DNA of 64,000 nt from Cyprinodon diabolis (taxonomy: Eukaryota > Chordata > Actinopteri > Cyprinodontiformes > Cyprinodontidae): the NCBI GenBank assembly GCA_030533445.1, contig CM060072.1:26776109-26840108 (forward strand), read 5' to 3'. Made by a program: the position numbers and the translations under genes. Under the pieces are notes generated by a model. That model was not told the DNA's origin. It did no database searches and was given only the letters and a program-made list of their open reading frames with translations. Positions within the stretch are counted from its first letter, which is position 1, and the number at the start of each line of letters is the position of its first letter. Positions 12,147-43,300 of this stretch are shown here, in pieces.

Positions 12147-12266
12147 CAATGAAAACATGTTTTGTATCAATTTGACTGTATGATCTGGTTGAACTGTAAA
12201 GTGCCTTGAGATGACATGTGTTGTGAATTTGGCGCTATATAAATAAACTGAATTGAATTGAATGTT
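12147..12266 (+). repeat. L2-like retroposon 3' end
   Basis: The phrase TGCCTTGAGATGACATG leads into GGCGCTATATAAATAAAC and a GAATT-rich tail. This is the common end of a fish L2-type LINE or of SINEs that borrow its tail. Relatives in the window are at 14,147-14,290, 43,231-43,290 and, reversed, 61,137 onward. Confidence 0.6.
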
Positions 12267-12592
12267 AGGTGTTATAGTTTGTAAATATACATCAATGAAT
12301 GTGAATAAATGTAAGATTTGTGTTTGTTCTTTGCTGTCAACTCATGCAAAGGCTTAAATATGACATCAGATTTTCGTCTGTGAGTACAGAAGCTTTGAAG
12401 CCATAAAGCAAGTTATAAGTTTGCAATAATACAAGTACAAATAAAAAATTTATGAATATGAATCGCAACTTTAAGAGTACAGATCTACAACTCCTGATGA
12501 AGCTGTAATATGAGGTTAAGATAGCTGTCAATAAGAGTGATAAGCAGTCATTTAAATTTGTATATTTGCAATACATAATCCATTAAAAAATG

Positions 12593-12796
12593 TATCTGTC
12601 AAGATTCTCAGTCATCCAGGTGATGGTGAAGTTTGAAAAATTCAGTCTAGGCAACTGGACATGAAGTTTTCTAGAAGACGTTTCGCCACTCATCCAAGAG
12701 TCTTCTTCAGTTCTAACTTATTGTGGGGAGCATTCCTTCAAGTCTTCTAGAAAACTTCCTGTCCACTTGCCTAAACTGAACTTTTCAAACTTTACA
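12593..12796. mobile_element. Palindromic fold-back MITE
   Basis: Arms of about 50 nt at 12,628-12,682 and 12,737-12,795 are inverted copies; both carry TCTAGAAGAC or its complement and a GTCCA/TGGAC block. The loop contains GTTTCGCCACTCATCCAAG, a phrase I know from many fish repeats. Its first bases resemble the right end of the element at 8,775-11,195. Confidence 0.6.
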
Positions 12797-13101
12797 TTTA
12801 AGATTTGTTTTTGTATCTTGTGTCAACTGATAAACACATGTGATGTTAAATGTTTTTTTCTGTGTGAATGTAAATTTAGAAGTTACACATGCAAGGTAGA
12901 GTTATATCTATGGAAAAAAAAAATCAGAACAAATCACAAAGTTACGAGTTTGAATCAACAGCCTCTAATGGAGCTATTATACTCCTTACAAGTATGTGGC
13001 AGCAATAGACCTGAAGGATGTTAAGCAGCCACCTTTAAACAAACAAGAAAAAGGCAAAAACAGAACTATTAATTAAATCCTATAGAGGGAATTAGTGTAT
13101 C

Positions 13102-13141
13102 GTATGTATGTCGTATGTATGTCGTATGTATGTTGTATGTA
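13102..13141 (+). repeat. Short tandem repeat, 11-bp unit
   Basis: About three and a half copies of GTATGTATGTC, with one change in the third and a degenerate fourth. Confidence 0.8.
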
Positions 13142-13165
13142 TTAGTATGTCGATGTTTTTATTAT

Positions 13166-13265
13166 GGGCTGTGTCTGAATGTCCCACCTTACCCCTAAAT
13201 CACTCAACCACTACAGAGCGGGGACTATATAGTGCCCTATATAGGGATTAGGGCGGACACAGCCT
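13166..13265. mobile_element. Small MITE with GGCTGTGTC ends
   Basis: The segment starts GGGCTGTGTCTGAA and ends with the inverted GGCGGACACAGCC. Its middle has the palindromic TATATAGTGCCCTATATAGG. This layout is common in fish genomes. I did not resolve the target duplication. Confidence 0.55.
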
Positions 13266-14146
13266 TAGTCTTCAATGCAGTTTGCCGACAACTTGAGGTG
13301 GTTAACTGTGCCGATCTTGGTTCTTACAACCATTTACACATGACGCCAGCAAGGTCCCTCGCCTCCTGTTGGTGGGCCACGATACAACGGCTCTGAAGGC
13401 AGGAATTACACAAACATAACATGCCCATGCCTATAACATTCAGCAACTTATGTGCCTGGATAGCGTCCTCCGCCCAAATTTCAATGAGAGCCTCAGTCTC
13501 GGCATCATCCGTCGTCCGTCGCTCTTTTGATGCCGTTTATTGTTAATATGCTAAAAAGAAGTTTGTGTTGCGAACAGGTGAAGAGATCTTTGAATTGCAA
13601 AGCTGTTAATTGCAAAGCTGTTCATTGCAAATTCAGGACACGCCAGAGAAGCCGTGAAATGAGTCAGCTGACTGTGAATAGGAGATGATGCAGTCTGCTA
13701 ATGTGCTCTTTGTTATCAGAGAAATGAGCCACAACTGAACAGTGCCGAACCCTACTGTTGGAACTAGTACTAGATTTAGCGAGGTTGGGTTGTGTCTGGC
13801 GTGGTCCAGTTCTTTGGGGTTCCATTTTCACTCAACAGTTATCTCAGTTACCGTGCTCTCAGCACTATTTCAAAAGGGTAGATTAAATTGGGCTTTAGAT
13901 TACCTATAGACCTCTTTTTAATACAGTTCCCAAATTCATCCAGAGCCATAGCTCTGTTTAACCATCCACCCCCCTGCTGTTAGCAGTAATGATTTTATAG
14001 GATTCTTTAAAATAAGATTTATTTTATTAAATAAAAGATCATTGGCAACCCTCTAAATATGATTTGTTTATCTTTGGAAGGTAAGGCAGCAACTGAGGTA
14101 ACTATACAATCGGGTTTATTCCTCTCCACCGTCACTACAAGCATGC

Positions 14147-14290
14147 TTGGTGTGAGGGATTGCTTTCAAATTAATGAGTCGATGCAATCAGCTGGCTTTC
14201 TTTCTATAGAAAACCCTTTTACCAATCTGGTTGAACTGTTGCCTTATGTTGTGAATTGGCACAAGATAAATAAACTGAATTGAATTGAAT
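14147..14290 (+). repeat. L2-like retroposon 3' end, second copy
   Basis: It ends AGATAAATAAACTGAATTG. Upstream it matches the element at 61-63 kb through TCGATGCAATCAGCTGG and TTTCTATAGAAAAC. Here the TA between those blocks is uninterrupted, so this copy is a natural empty site for the Tc1 at 61,245. Confidence 0.6.
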
Positions 14291-14680
14291 GATATCTTAC
14301 CACATGCATACCTCCAAAGATCTGCAGCTGTAACTCCAGTGATCACATCAACTCCCTACAAGACACACTGATTACAACTAAACAAAATGCAAAGTTATCC
14401 AACAGTTATGAATACTTTTTTCCAAATGCATTTTATTTGTAAGGTAAAGGACTTTTAATATTGGTACTCATTTATATTTCAGGAACAATATCAAAATTTC
14501 AAAATAATCCATACAGGAAAAGCGAGAACAGAAAACATTGGCATAATTCTGCAAGAAATAGTGAAATAGTGAAATCATTCATATTCCTACATGCATGTGC
14601 GTGTCTGTACTTGAAGAATCAATCTTTATCCAAACACAATTCACTCCTGTAATTCCTGTTTTATGAAACTCTTATGGAAG

Positions 14681-15138
14681 ATCAAGCTGAAATTTTGCAT
14701 GTGAAGTTGTTTTAAATCTCTATAGATTAAATACTAAATTACAGCTGTGAACTAATTGTGGTTTCTGATTTACTGGTGTTAAAACTGAGTCAAGTCTGAG
14801 TTTTTGCATTTGAAAGGACGGACACAATGGGAGACTTTTGATCAAATGAAAGTAACTTATAGTGATAATGTCCCATTATATAACCTTGTAAAACATTTTG
14901 CAAGGTCATATAACAGGCATTATCACCATAAGTTACTTTAATTTCATCAAAAGTCTCCCGTGGTGTGCGTCCTTTCCAATAGAAAACCGGATCTCTGTTC
15001 AACACTCAACAGGCTCCAATTCAGACTTTACTCAGTTCAAACACCTGTAAGTCGGAAACAACAAATAATTCAGAGCTGTAATTGCTACTTAATCTATAGA
15101 GATTTAAATAACGTCAGATGCAAAATTTCAGCTCGATC
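14681..15138. mobile_element. Large inverted repeat (about 200-240-nt arms), fold-back MITE
   Basis: The left arm (about 14,681-14,890) and right arm (about 14,895-15,138) are reverse complements along nearly their full length. Shared blocks include AAATCTCTATAGATTAA, GGGAGACTTTTGAT and AAGTAACTTAT. The right arm holds about 45 extra bases. The centre at about 14,893 is almost without a loop, so a transcript would fold into one long hairpin. No protein is encoded and I do not recognise the family. Confidence 0.75.
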
Positions 15139-15179
15139 AAACATTTGTAAGTGGGTCAGGGGCATTACTTATTGAACTT

Positions 15180-16123
15180 CCTTTTATGATAGGAAAACCA
15201 TGTAAAACCAAACAACCACCTTATCAGTTATTATTATTTTCTGGTAAGAAAGAAACCTTAAATCACGCTCTGTTTTGTAATAAATTACCCGAGACTATTG
15301 CTACAGAGAGAGTAGGGTTACGAGAGGTCTAGTTTTATTATTTAACTAATGAAATTGTTTAACAACAGATGGGATTCATTCAGACTGACATGTTGTCATG
15401 TAATCTTTTTGATCCCTAGAGTGACCAAGCAGAGCAAAGTACCCCTAATCTAATCTAACATCATCCCATGCCCCCTGATGATGCTCCAAGGATCCAAAAT
15501 GCAAAGTACCCAACTATAAATCTTTGCTATGTTTATCTCAGACTCGGTGTGAATGTCAAAGTATCGGGGTGGGAGTGGATTTGTTATCAGCAGCCTCACA
15601 ATGAAATCTGGTCAAAGTGCACTGGAGTGAACTATGTGGAAGCGGACTACGCTCATCCATTTAAATTACGCCGCCTGGAATCAACTCCAATAAGGTAAAG
15701 AACAGTTTTTTATCCTATAAGCAGAACACCCATAAAAGCTTCTTTAGGCTGCCATGCTGGGCCCTTGGAAAGGCTGCTGTGTGCCCTACAGGCCGGCTCA
15801 TAAAAGCTTTATTTGTGAGCAAATTAATAATCGCATGTGTGAGCTCATTCATGGGGGAGTCTTTTGATCAGGCTGCTAAATGTCGCTGCCGTTTTAGAGT
15901 TTCTTTTATCTATTGAAGAGGGTTAGGGGTACAAGCAGTGGAGCAGGTAAAAATGCGTTTTTGATCATAAAAGAGAGGTTATCGATTCTCTTATCTTGAA
16001 TTTGTTTTTACAAGCGTAAAATATATTGTGGCAAGACTAATAAGCTGTATTGAATTTATGCCAACTTTAAAAATGTTATTGATTGCTGAAAATTAACACT
16101 TTGACCCACACTAGGTTGGAAGA
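15180..16123. other. 5' flank of the acyltransferase gene, no other feature seen
   Basis: No repeat or exon identified. The frame at 15,468-15,698 has no family resemblance. A CCACACTAG just before 16,115 could be a splice acceptor, so an upstream non-coding exon is possible. Confidence 0.35.
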
Positions 16124-34503
<18,380 letters not shown>

Positions 34504-34655
34504 ACTTTTCTCAACCAAAGATCGTTTTTAACGGGCACTGCTGTGAAATGACCAGAGCAGATGAAGGCTGGGACCCTGAACCCCTGGAGAAGATTAGAGG
34601 AGATCAAATCCGCCATGTTTGATGTCATCCTTTTTTTTATGCATTTTTAAATACA

Positions 34656-34661
34656 AATAAA
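34656..34661 (+). terminator. Poly(A) signal AATAAA of the acyltransferase gene
   Basis: AATAAA stands 153 bases after the stop codon, in an AT-rich 3' UTR. It is the first canonical signal seen. Confidence 0.7.
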
Positions 34662-34689
34662 TGAAGCACTTTTGAAAGAAAAGTGAGTA

Positions 34690-37200
34690 TGATTTATTCA
34701 ACGAATAATGAATGATACTTTGATTAACTTGTCTTTCAAAGGCTCATGGATCAGCTGAGAGGCATAAAAATATCAACATATTAGGATTGATTTAGAAATT
34801 GTCTTTTTCTGCTTCGGAGGATTTCCCTCATTCTCAAACTTAGATTCAGATTTTTGTAGCTGTTTTATGGGCAAAGATTATTAAACATTTGCTTGTTTCT
34901 CAGCTTTTTTCGGTTTGTGGGAAGCATGAGGTTTTCCTCTGCTGATACTCTTAAGTGGAACTATTTAATACGGAACCTTGATGGATGATATGACATCATA
35001 AAAATCTGTATTATTTATAACGGGTGTCACTTTCTCTACTCTGTGCTTTTAAATCTATGAATCACTCAGCATCACTGTCAATCATTTCTCCAATTAAACT
35101 AAACTGTTTCCCCATTTTAGTTCATTTTAAAAAATCATTAAAAAAAAAACATTTCAAACTCTTGTTAGACAGAAGGTTTCTCTCAGACCTCGGGAGCTTA
35201 ATACCTCATCATTAAGTTTAGTAGGAACCATTTTAGTGAATACTTGTGTATTTTACAGTATACCAATATAAAGTATACAAACTTTTTAAATGTACGAGTA
35301 AAAGCTAGAAACCTATAAGGCTATAATTCTACATGCCTAAGACTTATTCTGCTTTTCATTTTGAATGAACTTTCAAACCATTTTCATTTTATGTATTTAT
35401 TACCAGAGGTGGGTAGTAACTAGTTATGTTTACTTGTGTTTCTTTCAGCACGTACTGTAGTACTTTTACTGTACTTTTCCTAGTAATATTATTTTTATCG
35501 TGTCGTTACTCTTACTTGTGTAAATTTTCTGGTAACTCTACCTACTATGAAAAATAAAGATCAGGTGAAAATACATTTAACAGCAGATAAGTAGTTTATC
35601 CTTTAATATACGATCCTTACTTTATAGATTCAGTTGATGAGATAAATTAAAGAAAATTTATGTCAAAAGTGTTTCTGCTGCACAATTATTATTTTTGTTT
35701 TCTAATTATGTTATTTATTGCATACTTTGAAATACCATAATTTGCACATCACTGATTGTCTGATTACATCCATTCTGAACATTTAATGGAAAAATTATTC
35801 AAAAACTACTCAGTCCTTTAGCATTTATTTTATCAAGAACTTTTTAGTACTCTTTGAGTTAATTATTGGATGACTACTTTCTACTTTTGAATAAAAAAAG
35901 ATAAAGGTATTTTTACTATGAAGTTAAATTTTGTGATACTTTGCCAATTTAAGAACAGGTTTCCTATAAAAGTGCTTTTGATTTACGCATACTTTACATT
36001 TAACATTTATATTCTAAAATGGGATCATTTGAGCCAGAAAATAACAAAGCAACGCTGAGTAACTTTATGAATCAATAATTAGCTTATTTTCACATATATA
36101 ATATAATTTGGCCCATTTTTCTTCTTTTCAATTTTTTTATTTGGATTTGAATCTATTTTTTAATCTGTGATTGAAGGCTTATTTTCATAATGTATGTATA
36201 TACAAACTTATCAAAACATTTTTAACAGTGTCCTATCCTCTTAATGATTCAGTGTATTTGAACATGGAAGTGGGGCGCCCCTAGTGGCTAAAATGTAGTA
36301 TTGCTTTAATTCTAATAGGTTTCGCCTTATTTTTTTGGTACTTTATTTCTATTGATTATGAATAATATACTTTTTTTTTTCTTTAAATAAAATAAACATA
36401 TTTGTATTGTGGCTGCATTATTCTGTGAGGATGCATTTATCCATACAGGGCAATGACAGGAAGAATTGACAGAGGCTGAAAAGGTTTACCGTTCCAAAGG
36501 ACACCTGCTTTTAAATGTCTTATTTTGTAATATTTTCAAATAATGAACAGAACGCTTGTAGTAAAGCGGATGGATGGAGCTAAACGTGGTTGAAAATATG
36601 TAACTGCCTGGTTTCTGTATGTTAAGTCAAAAAAAAAAAAATCCATCATAGTGAACCTAATTAATCCACACATGCAGCAGATTAAAACAAGCCAAACTGC
36701 AGCAAAGTCGACTGGTTTATAGCAGTGCTCACAGATTTGTTTTTCTTTCAAACGTTTTTTTATATTTGGAATTGAAAATTCTGTTAACTTTTTAATTGCT
36801 GATGTTAAAATGTTCTAAATCTGAGGACTGTCCAAATGATTTATATTCAGGTCGTCTTTATTCAGTATTTGCTGCTCCGATTGTGCAGCTCCCAAGCTTT
36901 TAATATCATCCTGCTCACCAGGTGTCTGAAAAGGCCCCAGATGTATTTAAAAATCAACCCTAAAAGAAAAGACAAACTTAAGAAATAATCAAAACTTAAG
37001 AACTTTTATGTCTCCAGTATTTTACAGTGGTGCCATCTCATTGTTCTTTGGTCTAAAACCTGGGCTTGACTAATCATGGTATTTTAAACCTGTCCTGATC
37101 TCAAGTGAAGACTGTTAATGTGAACTAAAGTCCTTTCAATTAGATTCAACTTCTCAGATCAAACAAAAAGATCTGATGCCATAACTTAACACATAGGTAT
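34690..37200. other. Convergent intergenic region
   Basis: The acyltransferase gene (+) and srrt (-) end facing each other here. About 35,404-35,950 is a fish repeat starting GAGGTGGGTAGTAACTAG with many TACTTTTACT phrases; a similar fragment lies near 59,700-59,820. The rest is AT-rich with no coding signal. Confidence 0.5.
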
Positions 37201-37214
37201 ATTTCAATAACAAC

Positions 37215-37220
37215 TTTATT
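37215..37220 (-). terminator. Poly(A) signal AATAAA of srrt
   Basis: On the minus strand AATAAA lies about 165 bases past the srrt stop codon (37,385-37,387). Confidence 0.7.
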
Positions 37221-37384
37221 GATGATCAGTTTACAGCTGTTACAGGAGCCTTTCATAGAGCCAAACAACGGTTACAAAATGAAACATCTATGGAAGAAAT
37301 ACTGCATCGACAAAAAGGGAAATAAACAGGCAGAACACAAAGCGAGTGAAAAGCTGAGGCAAAAAACCAGGATGGGTTGACCAG

Positions 37385-40300
37385 CTAGAAGAAGTCTATA
37401 TCATCTGGTGCATCTAGGTCCCGATATTCTATGATATTTCGCGGATCTCCCCGGGACATTCTGAGGGGGGAAAAAAAGAAGAAAAAGATTAAATTAAAGC
37501 TAAAAGTTTAGAAATCCATCACAGTTCAGATGTAAAATGTCTGGAAGCTTAGTAAGTAGTGCTGTATTATCACCTTACCGGATGTTACGTGGCTTTCCCA
37601 GGTAGCCACCTTGTCCACGGAAGTTGTCGTAGTTTCCTCTGCCTGTTCCAAACTGGTTTGGAGGATAAGGGGGGCCACCTTTGGGAAAAAAAGAAAAAAA
37701 CGTAAGGTTAAATTATAGTTCTTCCCTCACAGGATGTCAGTACCAAAACAGACACAATCGTAACCTACCATAACCCATCAGAGGTGGACGAGGCTGACCA
37801 AAGCCCATTGGACCCTGAGGGCCTTGAGGAGGGAACGGCAGAGTGGGAGAAAGCAAACCTGTACATGGAAACCAGAGAGGAATTAGACACTGGTGCCAAG
37901 TTTTCCACTGCAGACTCAACTAAACCAAATTCCTCTCATTTTAGAAGGGTTGGAAACATCCTGATGAATAACACCAAGCAGGCCAACCTTGCCCAGGACC
38001 TGGAAGAGGTGGAAGTTTCATCTCTGGCAGCGATGGTCTTTTGGCATCCATGAGAAAATTGTTGAAAAACAAAACCTCCTTTTTCACTTCTTCGATTTTC
38101 TCCCCGTGTTTGTTCAGGATGTGCTTCCGAACGAACTCTGGACCCTAAATTGAATTGGAAAGCAACAAGCATCATAGACTGAAACATAAATACGTTCATA
38201 GAAAACACATCAAATTATCATCTAATCTCTTTCCACCGAGCATCCACCTTGAATTTCTTGCCACTGAGAGGGCAAAGCCATTTGTCCTTCCCCAGCTCCT
38301 GGGTGTTTGCAGATATAAACTTCTCCACCTCTTCGTCGGGGTCCTTGCGACCCATCTTCACAGCCTCTTCCTCAGAGAGGACTTCCTTTAGGTTAAATAA
38401 AGGCATCAATTTCTCCTCTATCACCTTTTCCCACTGTTGCACTGTTAAAATAACCAGACAAGCAGAAATATGCGAGTTTAGTTCAAGAACCATTTCAATA
38501 TTGTATGAAACACTAATTGTCTTTAAAGGTCTAGAGTAGAGTGACATCTAGTGGTAAAAGACAAAATCGCACAAACAATGGGTTCCTGGATATTTTCAAT
38601 GATTGTTTCTATTCCTTGTTAGTTTTTTTTTTTTTTTTTTTTTAATCAGCGTTTAAGGTTATTTTATCTTCAGGTCATTTTTAGGCACAACACCAAATGT
38701 TTTCATGGTTATCAGGCTGAAAACGCATATTTAAGGAAAAAGGACAAAAACTATAGTTTATTGTCTAAAAAAATAGATTCCTCAGAAGTGATTAGTTTAA
38801 CTGGCAAACATCATACAGAATCCACTTTTTAGCCTTTGAATCTTTTTTTAAGTGAGCTATCAATCTCTAAGAGTACAGAAAAGTTGGCAGTCACCTTTAT
38901 ATTCTACAAGGACCATAATTTTCAATCTGTTCAGTTTCTCTTTTCTCTAGTACATTTGTTGAACATTAATGTCACAATATAAATGCTAGGTTTATATATT
39001 AACCCACAAAATTCATTAGATAATTGCATCTCTGCTCTAAAACAATAAAAATAATCCATCGGGGGGGGGGGGGAATAGTCTGCGACCTGCATGGGGGGGG
39101 GACGGGTGTGGAGTGTATTAAAGAGACCACACCAAAATGGGTGTGTTCAGGGCTTAATTTACTTGCTAGAAGAAAGGGAAATATACTTATTTAGAGAGAT
39201 TTTTACCTATTTAGTTCCACTTAAGTGTGTCTGAACTTGTAAATTTAAATCAAAAGGCGCAAATAAATTGAAGGTTTGTATTTGTTTCTGGTTAGCAAAT
39301 CAAATACAGGCCATTCTCGAACAACTTTCAGGTCCAATACCGCCATCAACTGGTAAGGAGGGAAACAGCTTCATAAAAGGTTGTAGATTTGTAATCTTAG
39401 ACTTGTGACTTATCATTTTCAAAGTTGCAACTGTAACTTTTATTCTTTAATGTTAAACCCATTCTTATACATGAAGTATCTGGTGTCACATAAACATACG
39501 AGATGAAAGCAAGGAACAAATACAAATCTTACATTTATTCACGTATATTGATTCATATTTTTATTGACAGTATTGAAATAAGAGCAAAGCCACCAACCTT
39601 CTCCATGTGTTACGCGGTTGGGGGGGACTGGGCCTCGGACATGGATCATGCCACAGCGGTTAGGCATTTCATCCTCACTGGGGTATTCACAGGTGTTATA
39701 GTAATCAACTGAATGCACAATTCGCAGATACAAGAGCAAACGATCCAAAACCTGAAAACAGAAAAGTAACAAGGGGCTAATTTTGATTTGGAGTTTTTCT
39801 AGAAGTGTTTTAATCACTACCATCAGTAAAGTGTAGTTTGTCGTTTTCCCCGGACATGTGTAGTTTTATCATGAAAACAAACCTTGGCTAGCTTATCATC
39901 CCTCTCCACAGTTAACTCAGCAGGGTTTCCCTCCTTAGCGCTCTCCTCGGGGTCCATTCCGCTGCCAGAACCCAGGAGCTCCTCTTCCTCAGCGCTCACC
40001 TCCTCAATCAGGTAATCAGTGATGTTCTTCAAGATGGGGTTCTGAGCTAGCAACTTTAAGGCAAAAACGTCCATACGCATAAAACACAGCTGGCTTATCA
40101 AAGGAAAGATCCAGCTGTTAATAAAAGCTCAGAGGCAGATAAATGTATGCAAACCTCGGTGCTCTGACCGTCCTCCTGAGCTTTGTTGCTCCAAAGGTCT
40201 CCCTTTTCATCCAAAGCATGAATTAGCTTAGCAGCCAGCTTGATGTCGTTCCGCAGCACCTGCTTGTGCTGAGTGATGCCGTTAACATTACGCACCCTCC

Positions 40301-43300
40301 GGGCCAAGTCTCTGTTCACCCCTGGAGCCAGTTCACAGTCTCTGAGCTGTGAGGGATGAAGAGCGGAACCAAACATGAAGGCAATTATTTCAGATAAAAG
40401 AGTAGACCAACAGTATAAAAAAAACATATAAAACAAGTTATATCATCAACATAAATTAGAGTTAAATTAAATACTATTGAAATTGTTGTTAAAAATAACA
40501 GAGTCTCTGGATTATGGCTTTCTGGCTGTAAATCAAAGTGATTGAAAACCTACGCGTATATTCTGAAGGTTCCAGCAGATTTCCTTGATGTTGACGCTGC
40601 GATCAAATGTCACCCAGCACCGTCTGAAAAACCTGAGATGGCCCAGATTTAATTAGAAAACAGGAAAAAAAAAAATACTGACCCACCAAGGGGGAAGGCA
40701 GGGGTTTTAGCATGAAAGCAATCAGGTAGAGACGAGGCTAAAAAGCCATGAAAAAGGTTACAAAAAGCATTAAAACTTTGATTAAACAGAAATTGTAAAC
40801 CAATATTTCGGAAAATAAACACCGCAATAAAAAAAAAAATAATTACTCCAATTAAGTAATGATCAGGATAGCAAAACCAAGAGAAAAATGAAGAAAACCT
40901 TTGTGAATTATAGCTTGGTTGTTAAAAAAAAGCAAATAACTGGTGTGACACCAACTGCAAGATCACTCCAGCAAAGCTTCAACAAAAAAAGGACAGCTAT
41001 AACTAAGCCTGAAATGATTAATTGGATTAATCATCATAAAGTGATTACTAAAATAATCATCAACTAATTTGCTAATCAAATGATTATCCAGAGCAATGGT
41101 ACACAGACTCTAAAAAAACCACTTGCTAAACGACCAAATCATGTAGAGCATTAATTAAGACAAAACTCAAATGATATAAACTAAAAACATCTATAAACAG
41201 AATATCATATATATTCATAGGATATAAACATATCTATTATAAATGTTACTTTACTTAGAAATGTTAATTTACTTAAAGTATCTCTTTTTAGCTAATTCAA
41301 CTAATTCCCCTCCAAAAATTAACGAGAATAGATTTTTCAGTTACTAATATAATCGATAGGAGCATCCCTACTTTTGACGTAAATTATGAGTAATAATAAT
41401 AATAATTTTTCTGATCAGCAAACCTTTAATGCATTTATTTACCAAGTTTCCATTTACAAAATCTTTTTTTTCTTCAATTTTACATATAATGTTTTTTTGT
41501 TTGTGAATAAAACCTTTTTTACCCTTAATTTCTAATTAATTAAATTTTTTGTGGGTTTTTTTCTTTTGTTTTGAGATTTTTTCCAAATTTATATTTACAA
41601 AATATGGTTTGTTTTTTATTCATATTAAACAGCTTCCAACAAAGCCTTGTTTGGCTTAGAATTTGCATGTTTTCTAAGCCATAACAAGGCTTTGTTTTTG
41701 GTCCACTCTATAAAGCCTCAAACTCAATGCTATTATTAATGCATTGAAAAATCTTCCTGGATGGGAAGTTTAATGTCTTCAAAATTGGAAACAAAGTCCA
41801 GTAGAATTGTTTTTTTTTTTTTTAACTTTTTGGTAATTTAGTCCCGGTTGAATAATGTGGGAAAGGTGAAGGTGGATAAAGAAAACTGTAACCCAAAGTA
41901 AAAATAAAGGATAGTTCTTTCTAACCTGCGTTCTGGGTGAGGGTCAGACAAGCAAACACGTAAAAACCCAGGATATCGTCGACAAAGCTGTGGGGTAAAA
42001 GTAAAACAAATGAAGCAGATTCTGAGTTTCAATAACGATAACTAGTGCATGTGAGCAGATAAACAAAGGGAGCAATTTTCCAGCTTACAGCAACAATCTC
42101 GGCCTTGGAAATGGTGGGAGCGATGCTCCTCATGAACAGGGAGAAGGTCTTGTGCAGCGGCCGTGGTCTGGGGGAGTCGTCTTTGGCTTTCTTCTCTTCC
42201 TTCTTCTCTTCTTCGTCGTTCTGCTTTGGTTTCTCTTCTGCAGGCAGCGAAAAGGAACATTAAGTAATTCTGAGCGTCCTGAGACTCAAATGCTGCGAAT
42301 CAGATTCCTCACCTTCTCCCTCCTCCTCCTCGTCTTTCTCTTCTTTTTTCTCGGGTTTGTCGGAGCAGTCGGAGTTCGAGTCAGAGTCTGAGTCAGATTC
42401 GCTCTCTGAGGCGCTCACTTCGTCGTCGCTGTCCCCGCTACGCTTCCTCTTTCGTCTTGCCTGGCAATTAAAAAGAAAACCCGAGATGTTTGGTTGTTTT
42501 CATTAGGGCTGATGTGAATACTTCAAGTAACGGAGGAAAATAATAACCTTCTTGGGTTCAGGCTTCTCCTCTCTGACAGCTTCTTTTTCCGCCTCCTCCT
42601 TTACATCCAGTCCGTCTGCTTTCGCCTCAGCTCCGCCCAAGTCGCCCTCCTCCTGGAGCAAAACACACCGTCATTTCCATGCCCTTTCTAAACATTGTTT
42701 GCTAACAGAAAACTTCACACACCTTCTCAGTTTTGTCTTTCTCGCCTGAAGGCTTGCGCTGTCGGTCCACTGCTTTCTGGTCTTCCCTTCTTTGAGATTC
42801 CCCTCCTCCCCCAGAAGCTGATGCAGACTTTTCCCTTTCTTCCTCTTCTTCAGGTGGCATGTCCAGAATGCGGAGATCATGGTCAGTCCCTCCTTCCATC
42901 TTTATCACGGCTGAGGGAAGAATCAAAAGTGATGGTCAAGTAATGGAAAGGTTTGTCATTCCGACCTGATGCTCGTCACACAATAGGTTGGTCTCAGCAA
43001 CTTATAAACGCAGCTAGAAATGAACACATATCTTCCATATTTACATAAACTCAGGTGTCAAATATAAACATTCAAACAAGATATTAGTGAATATTAAGAC
43101 AGACACTTTCCGTTAAAAATGGAAATACAAGAACAGAAGAAAGGACATTACAAAGAAAGAAGGTTTACAACCTTTAGACTGGTGGGAAAAAGTCGATAAG
43201 TCAAATTAAAGTAACTTTTTTTTTCTTCTGGAAAGCGCTTTGAGATGACGTGTTTTGATTGGGCGCTATATAAATAAACTGAATTGAATTCTTTCCAATC

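Noticed and set aside
15468..15698. 76-codon plus-strand frame upstream of the acyltransferase gene
   Set aside because: No signal peptide, family resemblance or splice context that joins it to the gene.
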